A DNA stretch of 64,000 nucleotides from Candidatus Bathyarchaeota archaeon (lineage in GTDB: Archaea; Thermoproteota; CALKCG01; B24): the NCBI GenBank assembly GCA_018396755.1, contig JAGTQM010000007.1, forward strand, positions 1 to 64,000, given 5' to 3'. The translations under genes were made by a program, and so were the position numbers. The notes under the pieces are model-generated. The model did no database searches. It saw nothing but the letters and a program-made list of their open reading frames with translations, and was not told the origin of the DNA. Numbering within the stretch: the first letter of the stretch is position 1; each line of letters opens with the position of its first letter. Shown here piece after piece: positions 17,602 to 26,805 of this stretch.

Positions 17602-18951
17602 CTAGTTTAATACCTTAAATTCACGTAGTATGTTTGTGGCATATAGAACCCCTTTGATCAAATGGTCGACCGTATTAAACTCATTAGGTGCATGGGCTTT
17701 AGAGAATGGTGGAGCACATCCAGTCCAAACGGATTCTAAATATAGAATACCTGTAAATACGTAGTCGGGCCCAGACCCCGCAGCATTTGGATATAATATC
17801 GGCTTAACCTTGTATGCTTCTTCAGCCGCATATGAAGATGCTTTAACTATAGATGCGGAGGGGGGTGTCTTAGACGGTAGGAGAGAGCCCAATTTAACTA
17901 TTTCAATATCTCTGAAGCCCTCGGCATTTAAATGCTTTCTAAGCAGATCTAACAATCTATCTGGTTTCTGATCCACTATCAGCCTGAAGTCTAATTTTGC
18001 AGTTGCTTCACAGGGCAAAACGGTTTTAGACCCTTCTTCAATATAACCGGATTTTAAACCAGCTATATTAGCAGTCGGCTCACAGATCAGCTTCCTAAGT
18101 GCATTAACCCCTTTAACTCCTCCAAGAAGCTCTCTAATCCCAAGCTCTTTTACGATCTCTTCATCTTCAGGAGGAAGTTCTGAGATGAGTTTAGCTTCCT
18201 CCAATGTGATGGGGCGAACATCGTCATACCAACCTTCGATCTTTATCCGTCCATCTGGAGACTTTATGGAGTTTAAAGCCCATACAAGTCTCCAAGCAGG
18301 ATTGGCAACTATAGGTGCGTAGGAGGAGTGAACGTCTATTTTAGCAGTTTTACATTTAAGTTCAACGTATAGAATACCTTTAACACCTAAACAGATCGCC
18401 GGTCTATTCGATGGGTGAAGCCCTCCATCCCAGCATACGACGGCGTCTGCTTTGAGAAGGTCTTTATGAGCTTCCACGAAGTCTGGAAGGTTAGGGCTTC
18501 CAATTTCCTCTTCGCCTTCAAAGAGAAACTTAACGTTTACAGGGGTTGACTTTTCATTCTTAACGTAGTATTCGGCTGCTTTTAGAAAAGCCATTATATT
18601 GCCCTTTGCATCTGAAGCCCCTCTCGCTACAATCTTACCGTCGACCATTTTTGCTTCAAAAGGCGGGTAGATCCATTCGTTTAAGGGGTCTGGAGGCTGA
18701 ACGTCGTAGTGGCTGTAGATTAGAAGGGTTTTATCCGACTCTTGAGATTTAACTTCACCATAGACCAATGGATTACCCCTGCTTTGAACGACATCGGCGT
18801 ACATGCCTAAATCTTCCATAAGATCCCTCAGAAAAAGAGCACATTCGTTGACGCCTATGTTTTTCGCTGAAATACTCGGCTGTCTGAGGAAGCTCCTATA
18901 TTTATCTATGAAATCATTCAGCGTAAGCTTCGTATAACCCAATACATCCAT
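17602..18951 (-). CDS. M20-family metallopeptidase (dipeptidase type)
   Basis: 449 residues match the M20 dinuclear-zinc peptidases. The zinc His and Asp lie in YSHYDVQPPDPLNEW, the bridging Asp in RGASDAKGN, and the catalytic Glu pair in FLFEGEEEIGSPN. A dimerisation domain sits in the middle. The length fits CNDP/PepV-like dipeptidases or related deacylases. It likely degrades small peptides in the cytoplasm. Confidence 0.88.
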   Translation of the reverse strand: MDVLGYTKLTLNDFIDKYRSFLRQPSISAKNIGVNECALFLRDLMEDLGMYADVVQSRGNPLVYGEVKSQESDKTLLIYSHYDVQPPDPLNEWIYPPFEAKMVDGKIVARGASDAKGNIMAFLKAAEYYVKNEKSTPVNVKFLFEGEEEIGSPNLPDFVEAHKDLLKADAVVCWDGGLHPSNRPAICLGVKGILYVELKCKTAKIDVHSSYAPIVANPAWRLVWALNSIKSPDGRIKIEGWYDDVRPITLEEAKLISELPPEDEEIVKELGIRELLGGVKGVNALRKLICEPTANIAGLKSGYIEEGSKTVLPCEATAKLDFRLIVDQKPDRLLDLLRKHLNAEGFRDIEIVKLGSLLPSKTPPSASIVKASSYAAEEAYKVKPILYPNAAGSGPDYVFTGILYLESVWTGCAPPFSKAHAPNEFNTVDHLIKGVLYATNILREFKVLN

Positions 18952-19024
18952 ACAAAAAGATAATCAACCGGAAGAAGTAGATTAATGTTTAGATATGTTC
19001 CCAGTACCAGTATATAATGGAGGG

Positions 19025-20080
19025 TTATTCTTTTAGGGGAAGATTCACAACTTCTCCAGTGGCAGAAGATCTATAGATTGCTCTTATAAGTTCTAGACTT
19101 CTCCGCCCTTCATAACCGTCCACCAGCGGTCTCCTATCTTCTAAAACCGCGTCGACGAAGTCTTTCAAGAGACGTTTATGGTTTTCTATGGGAACTGCTT
19201 CAGGTCTCTCCCATGATTTAAGACCCTCTATCCTTTTAACTGGAGGCTTTAGGGTTGGAATTTCCTCAACAGTCTTCATAAACTTGATCTCATCACCTTC
19301 AACTGTAACGGTTCCCTTTAAACCGTGAACCTCCAATCTCGTAGGTAGACCCGGATATGTGGCGGTGCTAGCCTGTATGACACCTAATGCACCGTTTCTA
19401 AATCTAACTACGGCTACAGCTAAGTCTTCAACCTCAATATTATGGCCTAAGGTATCTACTTTAGCCCAGACGGACTCCGGCTCACCCATAATCCACAAAA
19501 GCAGGTCTATCGTGTGAATTGCCTGGTTTATGAGAGCCCCACCTCCCTCCGTAGCCAATCTACCCCTCCACGAACTACCTGCGTAGTATTCTTCGGTTCT
19601 ATACCATTCGACTACGGCTTCACCCATTATTAGCCTTCCAAGTACACCTCTGTCTGCAAGAGATTTCACGAAATTGAATGAGTCGTCGAATCTAGATTGA
19701 AAGATTACACCGAGTTTGACGCCTTTAGTTTCAGCTCTCCTTATAAGCTCATCAGCCTCCGTCAAATTGACGGCCATAGGTTTATCTACGAGTACGTTAA
19801 CACCGTTCTCTATCGCCTCTAAAGCTATTTGAAAATGTGCGTAGTGAGGAGCTGAGACAGCTACTATATCAGGCTTCTCCGAGCCGATCATATCGTAGAT
19901 GTTTGAATATGCAGTTTTAAACCCGTATTTTCTAGCAAATTCTTCTGTTTTAGCTCTATTTCTAGCTACAACGCCTGTAAGCTCTAGAACACCTTCTTTA
20001 GCGAGCTCAGACGCAGCCCCAGATATGAAGCTACTGCCTACACCTGTGCCTACAACACCAAACTTTAAACGAGTCGGCAC
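19025..20080 (-). CDS. Gfo/Idh/MocA-family oxidoreductase
   Basis: 351 residues begin with a Rossmann fold (FGVVGTGVGSSFISGAASEL) and include the MocA signature VLVDKPMAVNLTEADELI, then GGGALINQAIHTIDLLLWI in the substrate domain. These NAD(P)-dependent dehydrogenases act on sugars, inositols or pseudo-sugars. It starts with GTG and is divergent from the UROD-like gene, with a shared intergenic region of about 130 bases. Confidence 0.88.
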   Translation of the reverse strand: MPTRLKFGVVGTGVGSSFISGAASELAKEGVLELTGVVARNRAKTEEFARKYGFKTAYSNIYDMIGSEKPDIVAVSAPHYAHFQIALEAIENGVNVLVDKPMAVNLTEADELIRRAETKGVKLGVIFQSRFDDSFNFVKSLADRGVLGRLIMGEAVVEWYRTEEYYAGSSWRGRLATEGGGALINQAIHTIDLLLWIMGEPESVWAKVDTLGHNIEVEDLAVAVVRFRNGALGVIQASTATYPGLPTRLEVHGLKGTVTVEGDEIKFMKTVEEIPTLKPPVKRIEGLKSWERPEAVPIENHKRLLKDFVDAVLEDRRPLVDGYEGRRSLELIRAIYRSSATGEVVNLPLKE

Positions 20081-20210
20081 TTTAACACCGATTAGAAATC
20101 AGATTAGACGGTAAATGTAAATCTTTCTCATCGTTCATGCTAGATGGTATGTCGACAGTTGAAATATTGTTGAGCAATTTTTAAAATAAACTTCAGATAA
20201 ATATGTCAAC

Positions 20211-21287
20211 GTGGTTGATTTGACACCTCGTGAAAGGGTTATTGCAGCTTTAGAACATAGAGGGGATAAGTTGGATAGAATACCTATACAGGATAGCCCA
20301 TGGGGCGCTACAGTCAACAGGTGGATAAGAGAAGGCTTACCTGATGGCCAATCTCCCAGCGATTACTTCGGCTATGAGATTGCACAGTTTAGTGCAGATA
20401 CTTCTCCCATGTTTCCAGTGGAAGTTATCCATGAGGACGCGGAGTACATAGTTGAGAGGACTTCATATGGAGGAATACGTAGGAATCACAAGGATTACTC
20501 TACCACTCCAGAGATAATAGATTGGCCTTGCAAAACTAGAGAAGACTGGGAGAAGATTAAGATTAGGCTTCAGCCCAGTGAGAGGAGGGTTGACTGGGTC
20601 TCATCGTTAAACTCCTACCATAGGGAGAGGAGCCGTGGAAGGTTTATAATGTACGGTGCAGCTGTAGGCTACGATAAGATTCAAAACTATGTTAAATCTA
20701 CAGAGCTTCTTAAAGCCGTCATAAGAGACCCTGAATGGGTTAAAGACATGTACTGGACTGACGCTAAACTTGCTATGGATATGTGCGATATAATGATCAG
20801 AGGGGGTTTTAAATTCGACGGAGCATTCCTATACTGCGACTTGGGTTATAGAAGAGGGCTCTTTTTCTCGCCTAGGCACTATGAGGAACAGTTGCATCCA
20901 GTGTTCAAAGAATTGTGCAGGTTTTTCAAATCTAGAGGAATGTACGTGTTTCTCCACTGTTGCGGCAATGTGAAAGACTTAATACCATACTTCATAGAAG
21001 AAGGGATCGACGTTCTACAGCCTTTAGAAGTTAAAGCAGGCATGGATCTCATAGAGCTTAAGGAGAAGTATGGGGATAGAATGAGTTTCATGGGCGGTAT
21101 AGACGTTAGACTCATGGCCTTAGACGACCCTAAACCTATAGAGGAGGAGATTAAGAGGAAGATTACCTTTGCAAAGCAGGGTGGAGGCTACATATACCAC
21201 TCAGACCACTCTGTTCCAAATAATGTAAGCTTCCAAAACTATAAACGCGTAATAGAACTCGTTCATAAGTACGGTAGATACCGTTAA
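20211..21287 (+). CDS. Uroporphyrinogen decarboxylase-like (UROD superfamily) protein
   Basis: 358 residues with the UROD-like TIM barrel (start GTG, TPRERVIAALEHRGDKLDRIP) and a HCCGN motif (VFLHCCGNVKDLIPYF), as in the zinc-dependent corrinoid methyltransferases MtaA/MtbA. True HemE residues are not evident. In a setting of sugar genes it is more likely a methyltransferase or demethylase-like enzyme than a haem enzyme. Substrate unknown. Confidence 0.75.
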   Translation: MVDLTPRERVIAALEHRGDKLDRIPIQDSPWGATVNRWIREGLPDGQSPSDYFGYEIAQFSADTSPMFPVEVIHEDAEYIVERTSYGGIRRNHKDYSTTPEIIDWPCKTREDWEKIKIRLQPSERRVDWVSSLNSYHRERSRGRFIMYGAAVGYDKIQNYVKSTELLKAVIRDPEWVKDMYWTDAKLAMDMCDIMIRGGFKFDGAFLYCDLGYRRGLFFSPRHYEEQLHPVFKELCRFFKSRGMYVFLHCCGNVKDLIPYFIEEGIDVLQPLEVKAGMDLIELKEKYGDRMSFMGGIDVRLMALDDPKPIEEEIKRKITFAKQGGGYIYHSDHSVPNNVSFQNYKRVIELVHKYGRYR

Positions 21288-21421
21288 AACACACGTAAGT
21301 ATGGTGGTTCAAATAGATCTTTAATTTTTAACCTTAATGCTCCTAGTGTAGTCCACCGACATAGTTGGATCTGGGTTCTAAGTGAAAGCTTAATTTTCAG
21401 GTTTGGTAAAGTAATCTCCGT

Positions 21422-22099
21422 ATGATTCTTACGCGTAGAAGGCTCGCGTCTATGATGGACTATGCTCTAGTAAAACCTACGCACAGTCTTACAGATGTAG
21501 AGGAGGCGGCTAAAGCCGCTAGAGAGAACAATATAGGTGTCCTCTGCGTTCTACCAGTCATGGTGGAGGACGCGGTTAAACTGCTTAAAGGATCTGAGAC
21601 GAAGGTATGTTCAACCGTGGGTTTTCCATTCGGCTCATCGACTACTAAGTTGAAGGTTTTAGAGGCTGAGCAGGTCATAGATGATGGGGCTTGCGAAGTA
21701 GACATGGTTATGAATATTCCATTTTTCAAATCTAAACTTTACGAGAAGGTTAAATCCGATGTAGAAGCCGTTTTGAAAGTTTCAAAACCCAGAGATGTAA
21801 AGGTTAAAGTGATAGTTGAAACTGGATATCTAACCGCTGAAGAAATAGCATTAGCATGTAAAATAATTGATGAGGCGGGGGCTGACTACGTTAAAACATG
21901 TACCGGCTTCGGCCCCCGAGGTACCACAATAGAGGATATTGAAATCATAAAGAAGAACATTAAGAGAGCGAAGATAAAAGCCGCTGGTGGAATATCCTCC
22001 TTTGAAAAAGCCCTTCAATTCATTAAAATGGGCGTTGAACGCATAGGTACATCCAATGCTTTAGAGATCTTAAGAAGTTGGAGACCTGTAGAAGTTTGA
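21422..22099 (+). CDS. deoC: Deoxyribose-phosphate aldolase
   Basis: 225 residues with the class I aldolase motifs: MDYALVKPTHS at the start, VKVIVETGYL, the Schiff-base lysine in DYVKTCTGFGPRGTT, and IKAAGGISS. It cleaves 2-deoxyribose 5-phosphate to acetaldehyde and glyceraldehyde 3-phosphate in nucleoside or sugar catabolism. Confidence 0.94.
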   Translation: MILTRRRLASMMDYALVKPTHSLTDVEEAAKAARENNIGVLCVLPVMVEDAVKLLKGSETKVCSTVGFPFGSSTTKLKVLEAEQVIDDGACEVDMVMNIPFFKSKLYEKVKSDVEAVLKVSKPRDVKVKVIVETGYLTAEEIALACKIIDEAGADYVKTCTGFGPRGTTIEDIEIIKKNIKRAKIKAAGGISSFEKALQFIKMGVERIGTSNALEILRSWRPVEV

Positions 22100-22206
22100 T
22101 TTTTTAAAAGAGGGATTACGGCGTTAAGAGAACATTTAATCGGTTAGGTTTCAGAGACCTATAAGCTTTTGTCTTATAGAGAGTAAATAGTTTAAACGTG
22201 GTCTAA

Positions 22207-24102
22207 TTGAAGCCTAAATGTGTTGTAGTAGATAGTTCTCAAAGTCCGTATTCACTGCTTAAACCCGTATCTGTGGATTCTGTTAAACTTAAGGACGGTT
22301 TCTGGGCGCCTAGAATAAAAACGCTCATAGAGGTAACGCTTCCTACGCAGTATGAACTGCTTGAGGAAACTGGGAGGATAGATAACTTCCGTAGAACAGC
22401 TGGGAAGATGGAAACAGAGTTTAAAGGGCTATTCTTTAACGATTCAGACGTCTATAAGTGGGTTGAAGCGGCATCTTACGCTTTAGCTTACGATGGTGAC
22501 AGCCGCATAGAAAGAATAGTGAACAGTGTAATTACCGATATAGTAGATGCCCAAGATCCAGATGGCTACTTGAATACATACTTTACGTTTGAAAGAAGAG
22601 CTCAACGTTGGACCAATCTACGTGATATGCATGAACTGTATTGCGCGGGTCATCTGATTCAAGCAGCCGTCGCACATTATAGGGCAACAGGTAGGAGGAC
22701 GCTTTTAGACGCAGGTGTTAAACTGGCAGATCACATACTCAGCATATTTGCTCCAGGTAAAAGGCAGGGAACACCTGGTCATCCTGAAATTGAAATGGCG
22801 CTCGTAGAACTTTATAGAACTACCCGTAGAAGTGCTTTCCTAGACCTAGCTAAGTCTTTCATAGATAACCGTGGTAAAGGCTTAATCGGCGGAAGCCTAT
22901 ACCACATAGATCATAAACCGTTCAGAGAACTCGATGAAATAGTTGGTCATGCTGTGAGAAGTGTTTACTTAAACTGTGGAGCTGCAGACGTCTACATGGA
23001 GACTGGGGATGGAAGTCTTCTAAGAGCATTAGAGCGTCTATGGCAGAACATGGTTAATTGTAAAATGTACGTTACAGGGGGATTGGGCTCTAGGTATGAG
23101 GGAGAGGCGTTTGGGGAAAACTATGAATTACCGAATAGACGCGCCTATGCTGAGACGTGCGCCGCAGTAGCGAACGTCATGTGGAATTGGCGTATGCTCT
23201 TAGTAACTGGTAAAGCAGAATACGCTGATATCATGGAGCTGGCTCTATACAATGGAGCTCTTGCGGGGATAGGTCTAGATGGTGAGACATACTTCTACGT
23301 TAATCCGCTGGTAGATAGAGGATTGCATAGGAGGAGTAGATGGTTTGATTGTGCATGTTGCCCACCGAATATAGCGAGGCTTATAGCATCTATTTCAGGC
23401 TACTTCTACAGTACTTCACGAGATGGGATATGGATACATATTTACGCAACAAGCGAAGCATCCATAGAATTTAACGGTGGACTCGTTAAAATGACTCAGA
23501 ATACCGATTACCCTTGGAGTGGACACGTTGAGATAACGGTATACCCTGAAAAACTTTCAGAGTTTTCAATATTCCTACGTATTCCAGGGTGGAGTTTAAA
23601 GACGGCTACGGCTTTAAACGGTAAACCCTTAGATTTCAATCTAAAACCTCCACAGTATTTAGAGATTAAAAGGGTCTGGGAGAAGGGGGATGTAATATCG
23701 ATGGATTTAGATATGCGAGTGAACGTCTTATCATCCCACCCATATGTTTTAGAGAATAGTTGTAGAGTCGCATTAAAACGTGGACCCCTCGTCTATTGTG
23801 TGGAACAGACGGATAACCCGGATTTTGACGTATGGGATTTAATGCTTTCTCCAGACTCATCATTTAACATTATGCAAAGACCAGATGTACTCAATGGCAT
23901 TTGTACGATTCAATGCGATGGCTTCGCTGTTGAGAGAATTCTCACTTCCCTCTACTTCCGTCTTGAAGAAGACACGGTGAAGCTTAAGCCTGTTAAATTT
24001 ACAGCTATACCTTATTATGCATGGGCTAATAGAGAACCAGGGCCTATGATTGTGTGGATTCCAACGTTTAACACGAATTTGATTAAACAATACCCATTAT
24101 AG
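22207..24102 (+). CDS. GH127-family beta-L-arabinofuranosidase (DUF1680)
   Basis: 631 residues with the (alpha/alpha)6 barrel of GH127. The zinc and catalytic set is present: AETCAA near residue 315 (Glu and Cys ligands) and FDCACCPPN near residue 381 (vicinal Cys, one being the nucleophile in the characterised enzyme). HELYCAGHLIQAAVAHYRATG is also conserved. No signal peptide is seen, so it probably acts on imported oligosaccharides. Start is TTG. The likely substrate is arabinofuranoside from plant material, but related families act on other sugars. Confidence 0.88.
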   Translation: MKPKCVVVDSSQSPYSLLKPVSVDSVKLKDGFWAPRIKTLIEVTLPTQYELLEETGRIDNFRRTAGKMETEFKGLFFNDSDVYKWVEAASYALAYDGDSRIERIVNSVITDIVDAQDPDGYLNTYFTFERRAQRWTNLRDMHELYCAGHLIQAAVAHYRATGRRTLLDAGVKLADHILSIFAPGKRQGTPGHPEIEMALVELYRTTRRSAFLDLAKSFIDNRGKGLIGGSLYHIDHKPFRELDEIVGHAVRSVYLNCGAADVYMETGDGSLLRALERLWQNMVNCKMYVTGGLGSRYEGEAFGENYELPNRRAYAETCAAVANVMWNWRMLLVTGKAEYADIMELALYNGALAGIGLDGETYFYVNPLVDRGLHRRSRWFDCACCPPNIARLIASISGYFYSTSRDGIWIHIYATSEASIEFNGGLVKMTQNTDYPWSGHVEITVYPEKLSEFSIFLRIPGWSLKTATALNGKPLDFNLKPPQYLEIKRVWEKGDVISMDLDMRVNVLSSHPYVLENSCRVALKRGPLVYCVEQTDNPDFDVWDLMLSPDSSFNIMQRPDVLNGICTIQCDGFAVERILTSLYFRLEEDTVKLKPVKFTAIPYYAWANREPGPMIVWIPTFNTNLIKQYPL

Positions 24103-24291
24103 TTTGGTATCTCGTGGATTTTAGTTTACATTTATAAGTATTCACCAGGATCTTTTTGTAGCTCTCTCGGATAGAGCACCTTTTAAATTCTTGAGCAATG
24201 CCTAATTTAGGCTTATAGGTATGGATTGGACTATGCATATAGAGGGACAATAAAATCACATGAAGACTTAGAGTCTATGAAAGATATGCGA

Positions 24292-25743
24292 TTATATTGG
24301 CTTTCTAATCTTCCATTTTGTCTCTCCGGCAACGTCTTCAAGTTCTACGCCAAGTTCTCTAAGTCTGTTCCTTATCATATCCGATATGTCGTAGCGTTTT
24401 TCCCTTCTAAAGATTTCGCGAACTTCTACTATGAGTTGGATAAGACGTTCGACGAGGTCTTTAGAAGGCGGCGGTTTGTATTCTTCGAGTACTCCGAAAA
24501 CCCTTCTAACGGTATTCAGAAATTCTAAAGCTTCCTCCTTAACTCCCCTGTTTAATGTAGAAGTTGCCGCTATTAAGCTGTTGACGGCTCTCACGTAGTT
24601 AAACAGAACCGCTAGAGCACCTGGAGTATCTAAGTCGTCATCCATACGTTCTTCAAAGTCAATTATCGATTTCTTAGTAAACTCTAGAATTTCCCTTTCA
24701 TTTTCACTGAGAGTATATTCTACAGCTTCCATAGACTCCATCCTCTCAATGAAATCTGATAATCGACGTAGGTTTTCCTCAGCTATTTTAATAGAGTTTT
24801 CATTGAAGTCTACATCGCTTCTATAGTGCGCCGATATGTAGAACATTCGTAGAACATCCTTACCCCACTTATCTAAAGCTTCAGTAAGTTTGATAATGTT
24901 ACCCTTGCTCTTACTCATTTTCTCGCCGTTTATCGTTAAAAGCCCACAGTGAATCCAGTATTTCACAAACGGCTTTTTACCAGTATATGCTTCACTCTGA
25001 GCTAGAGAGTTTTCATGGTGAGGGAAGATTAGTTCTCTAGCACCGCCATGTAGATCTATCTGTTCTCCGAGATATTTCACACTCATAACTGAACACTCTA
25101 TATGCCATCCTGGGAAGCCGTAGCCCCATGGAGACTTCCACCTCAGCGGGTAATCTTCTGAAGCCGTCTTCCACAATGCGAAATCGGCGGGGTTACGCTT
25201 CCTAGGATCGGGTTCAACCCTATGCATTATGAGCTCCTCCTTACGTACGCCTGAAAGTTTACCGTAATCTTCAAACTTTGAAACGTCGAAGTAAACGTTT
25301 CCATCTACCACATAGCCATAACCCTTCTCCAGAAGCTTCTCAATAACTTCGACCATTTCCATGATGTGCCCGCTAGCTCTAGGTTGAATACTGGGTCGTT
25401 TATTTCCAAGCCTATCCATAGCCTCTAAGTATTCGAGCAGGTACTTATCGGCTATTTCCATAGGATGGAGCCTCTCTCTCTTAGCCCCTAAAATCATACG
25501 GTCTTCTCCAACTGTTTCAAGAATGTGCCCAACGTCTGTGACGTTTCGAACATATTTGACGTGAAAGCCTCTATACTCAAGCCATCTGATGAGGATGTCG
25601 TAAACAACGCTTGCCCTACCATGCCCTAGATGAGGACTGTCATAAACGGTTGGACCGCAGACGTAAATTTTAACGAGACCGGGTTCTATGCTTTGAAAAA
25701 CCTCCTTCTGCCTAGTCATAGTGTTGTAGATTCTTATGGACAT
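24292..25743 (-). CDS. cysS: Cysteinyl-tRNA synthetase
   Basis: 483 residues, class I synthetase. HLGHGRASVVYDIL is the HIGH region, GEKMSKSKGN the KMSKS loop, and YVCGPTVYDSP contains a zinc Cys. GWHIECSVMS and FPHHENSLAQSEAYTG complete the conserved core. The presence of CysRS argues that tRNA-Cys is charged directly here. Divergent from rps15. Confidence 0.96.
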   Translation of the reverse strand: MSIRIYNTMTRQKEVFQSIEPGLVKIYVCGPTVYDSPHLGHGRASVVYDILIRWLEYRGFHVKYVRNVTDVGHILETVGEDRMILGAKRERLHPMEIADKYLLEYLEAMDRLGNKRPSIQPRASGHIMEMVEVIEKLLEKGYGYVVDGNVYFDVSKFEDYGKLSGVRKEELIMHRVEPDPRKRNPADFALWKTASEDYPLRWKSPWGYGFPGWHIECSVMSVKYLGEQIDLHGGARELIFPHHENSLAQSEAYTGKKPFVKYWIHCGLLTINGEKMSKSKGNIIKLTEALDKWGKDVLRMFYISAHYRSDVDFNENSIKIAEENLRRLSDFIERMESMEAVEYTLSENEREILEFTKKSIIDFEERMDDDLDTPGALAVLFNYVRAVNSLIAATSTLNRGVKEEALEFLNTVRRVFGVLEEYKPPPSKDLVERLIQLIVEVREIFRREKRYDISDMIRNRLRELGVELEDVAGETKWKIRKPI

Positions 25744-25795
25744 GCTACATTATCTTACTAGTGGAGCTGCTTAAATTGTTTCTCTTCAAGGAAAG

Positions 25796-25804
25796 CTTTA
25801 TATT
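25796..25804 (+). promoter_or_regulatory. TATA box of rps15
   Basis: CTTTATATT lies about 35 bases before the TTG start of the S15 gene, in the 90-base divergent space with cysS. Confidence 0.45.
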
Positions 25805-25834
25805 GTAAGTTAACTCTAAAGGCTGAAGGTAGAG

Positions 25835-26281
25835 TTGAAGAAGAGAGCTCATGCACGTGGCAAATCTCATTCAACTAGACCTATTGCTAAAAGACCGCCG
25901 CCTTGGTGTAATTATAAACCTGAGGAAGTAGAGGCGTTGATTGTTAAGCTCGGCAAAGACATGATACCGTCAAGTACTATAGGGATTATTTTAAGAGACC
26001 AGTACGGTATACCTCTCGTTAAACACATAACTGGGAAAACAGTTACGGAGATACTTAAAGAACACGGTTTAACCTCCGATATTCCTGAAGACCTGACAAA
26101 TCTACTAAGAAAAGCCGCAAGATTGAGGAGACATAGTGAGACGCATAAGAAAGATAAACCTAACAAAAGGGCTCTTCAAATAATAGAGGCGAAAATATAT
26201 AGACTTTCCAAGTACTACAAATCCATTGGAAGACTACCGCAAGACTGGACTTATAAGGCTGTTGTATTATCCGCAGAGTAG
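25835..26281 (+). CDS. rps15: Ribosomal protein S15 (uS15)
   Basis: 148 residues of archaeal/eukaryal-type S15 with the N-terminal extension (HARGKSHSTRP, PPPWCNY) and core (IGIILRDQYGIPLVK, LRRHSETHKKDKPNKRALQ). Start is TTG 25835; no other start fits the conserved N-terminus. Confidence 0.95.
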   Translation: MKKRAHARGKSHSTRPIAKRPPPWCNYKPEEVEALIVKLGKDMIPSSTIGIILRDQYGIPLVKHITGKTVTEILKEHGLTSDIPEDLTNLLRKAARLRRHSETHKKDKPNKRALQIIEAKIYRLSKYYKSIGRLPQDWTYKAVVLSAE

Positions 26282-26292
26282 ATTTAATAAAG

Positions 26293-26802
26293 TTAATGGG
26301 TTATCCCTATTCTAGTGTAAATCTCCCTTGGAGCTTTAACTTCGACAACCATATTTACTATATCGGCTCTGTTTATAAGCTCTGGTGGGCAGTATCTACC
26401 AGTTAATACGACATCTGTTTCATCGGGAACGTTGCTTAAAAGCTTGAGAATACTCTCAATATCTATGAGACCTATGAAAGCTGCAAGGCAGATTTCATCT
26501 AAAACCAGTAGATGGGGTTTACTCTTTAAAACCTCCTCAGCTTTCTCAAGACCCTTTCTCGCTAAGGCTTTATCTTCTTCAGATGGATTCCGTAGATCCA
26601 CCCATTCACTTCTTCCAAATTGGTATATTTCGTAATGGGGCTTAAGCCTCTCCACGACCTGATACTCACCTATGTCCTTACGTCCTTTCATAAACTGGAT
26701 TATTACAGCCTTTAAACCATGACCTACACATCTTAAAGCCAACCCCAAGGCATTAGTTGTTTTTCCAGCACCAGTCCCATAGTAGAGGAAGATTTTACCC
26801 GT
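26293..26802 (-). CDS. cobA: Cob(I)alamin adenosyltransferase (CobA type), apparent ACG start
   Basis: The tracked ORF starts at 26748, inside the P-loop domain. The same frame runs upstream through GKIFLYYGTGAGKTTNALGL, the whole Walker A, to an in-frame stop that is the nrdJ stop. ACG at 26802-26800 sits exactly where family members have Met (MGKI...), three bases after the nrdJ TAG and behind GAGGTGGAG. From there the protein has 169 residues, normal for CobA/BtuR. LLVLDEICLAAFIGL is the Walker B region. It makes adenosylcobalamin, the cofactor of the NrdJ encoded just upstream. Confidence 0.85.
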   Translation of the reverse strand, partial: TGKIFLYYGTGAGKTTNALGLALRCVGHGLKAVIIQFMKGRKDIGEYQVVERLKPHYEIYQFGRSEWVDLRNPSEEDKALARKGLEKAEEVLKSKPHLLVLDEICLAAFIGLIDIESILKLLSNVPDETDVVLTGRYCPPELINRADIVNMVVEVKAPREIYTRIGITH

Positions 26803-26805
26803 AGA

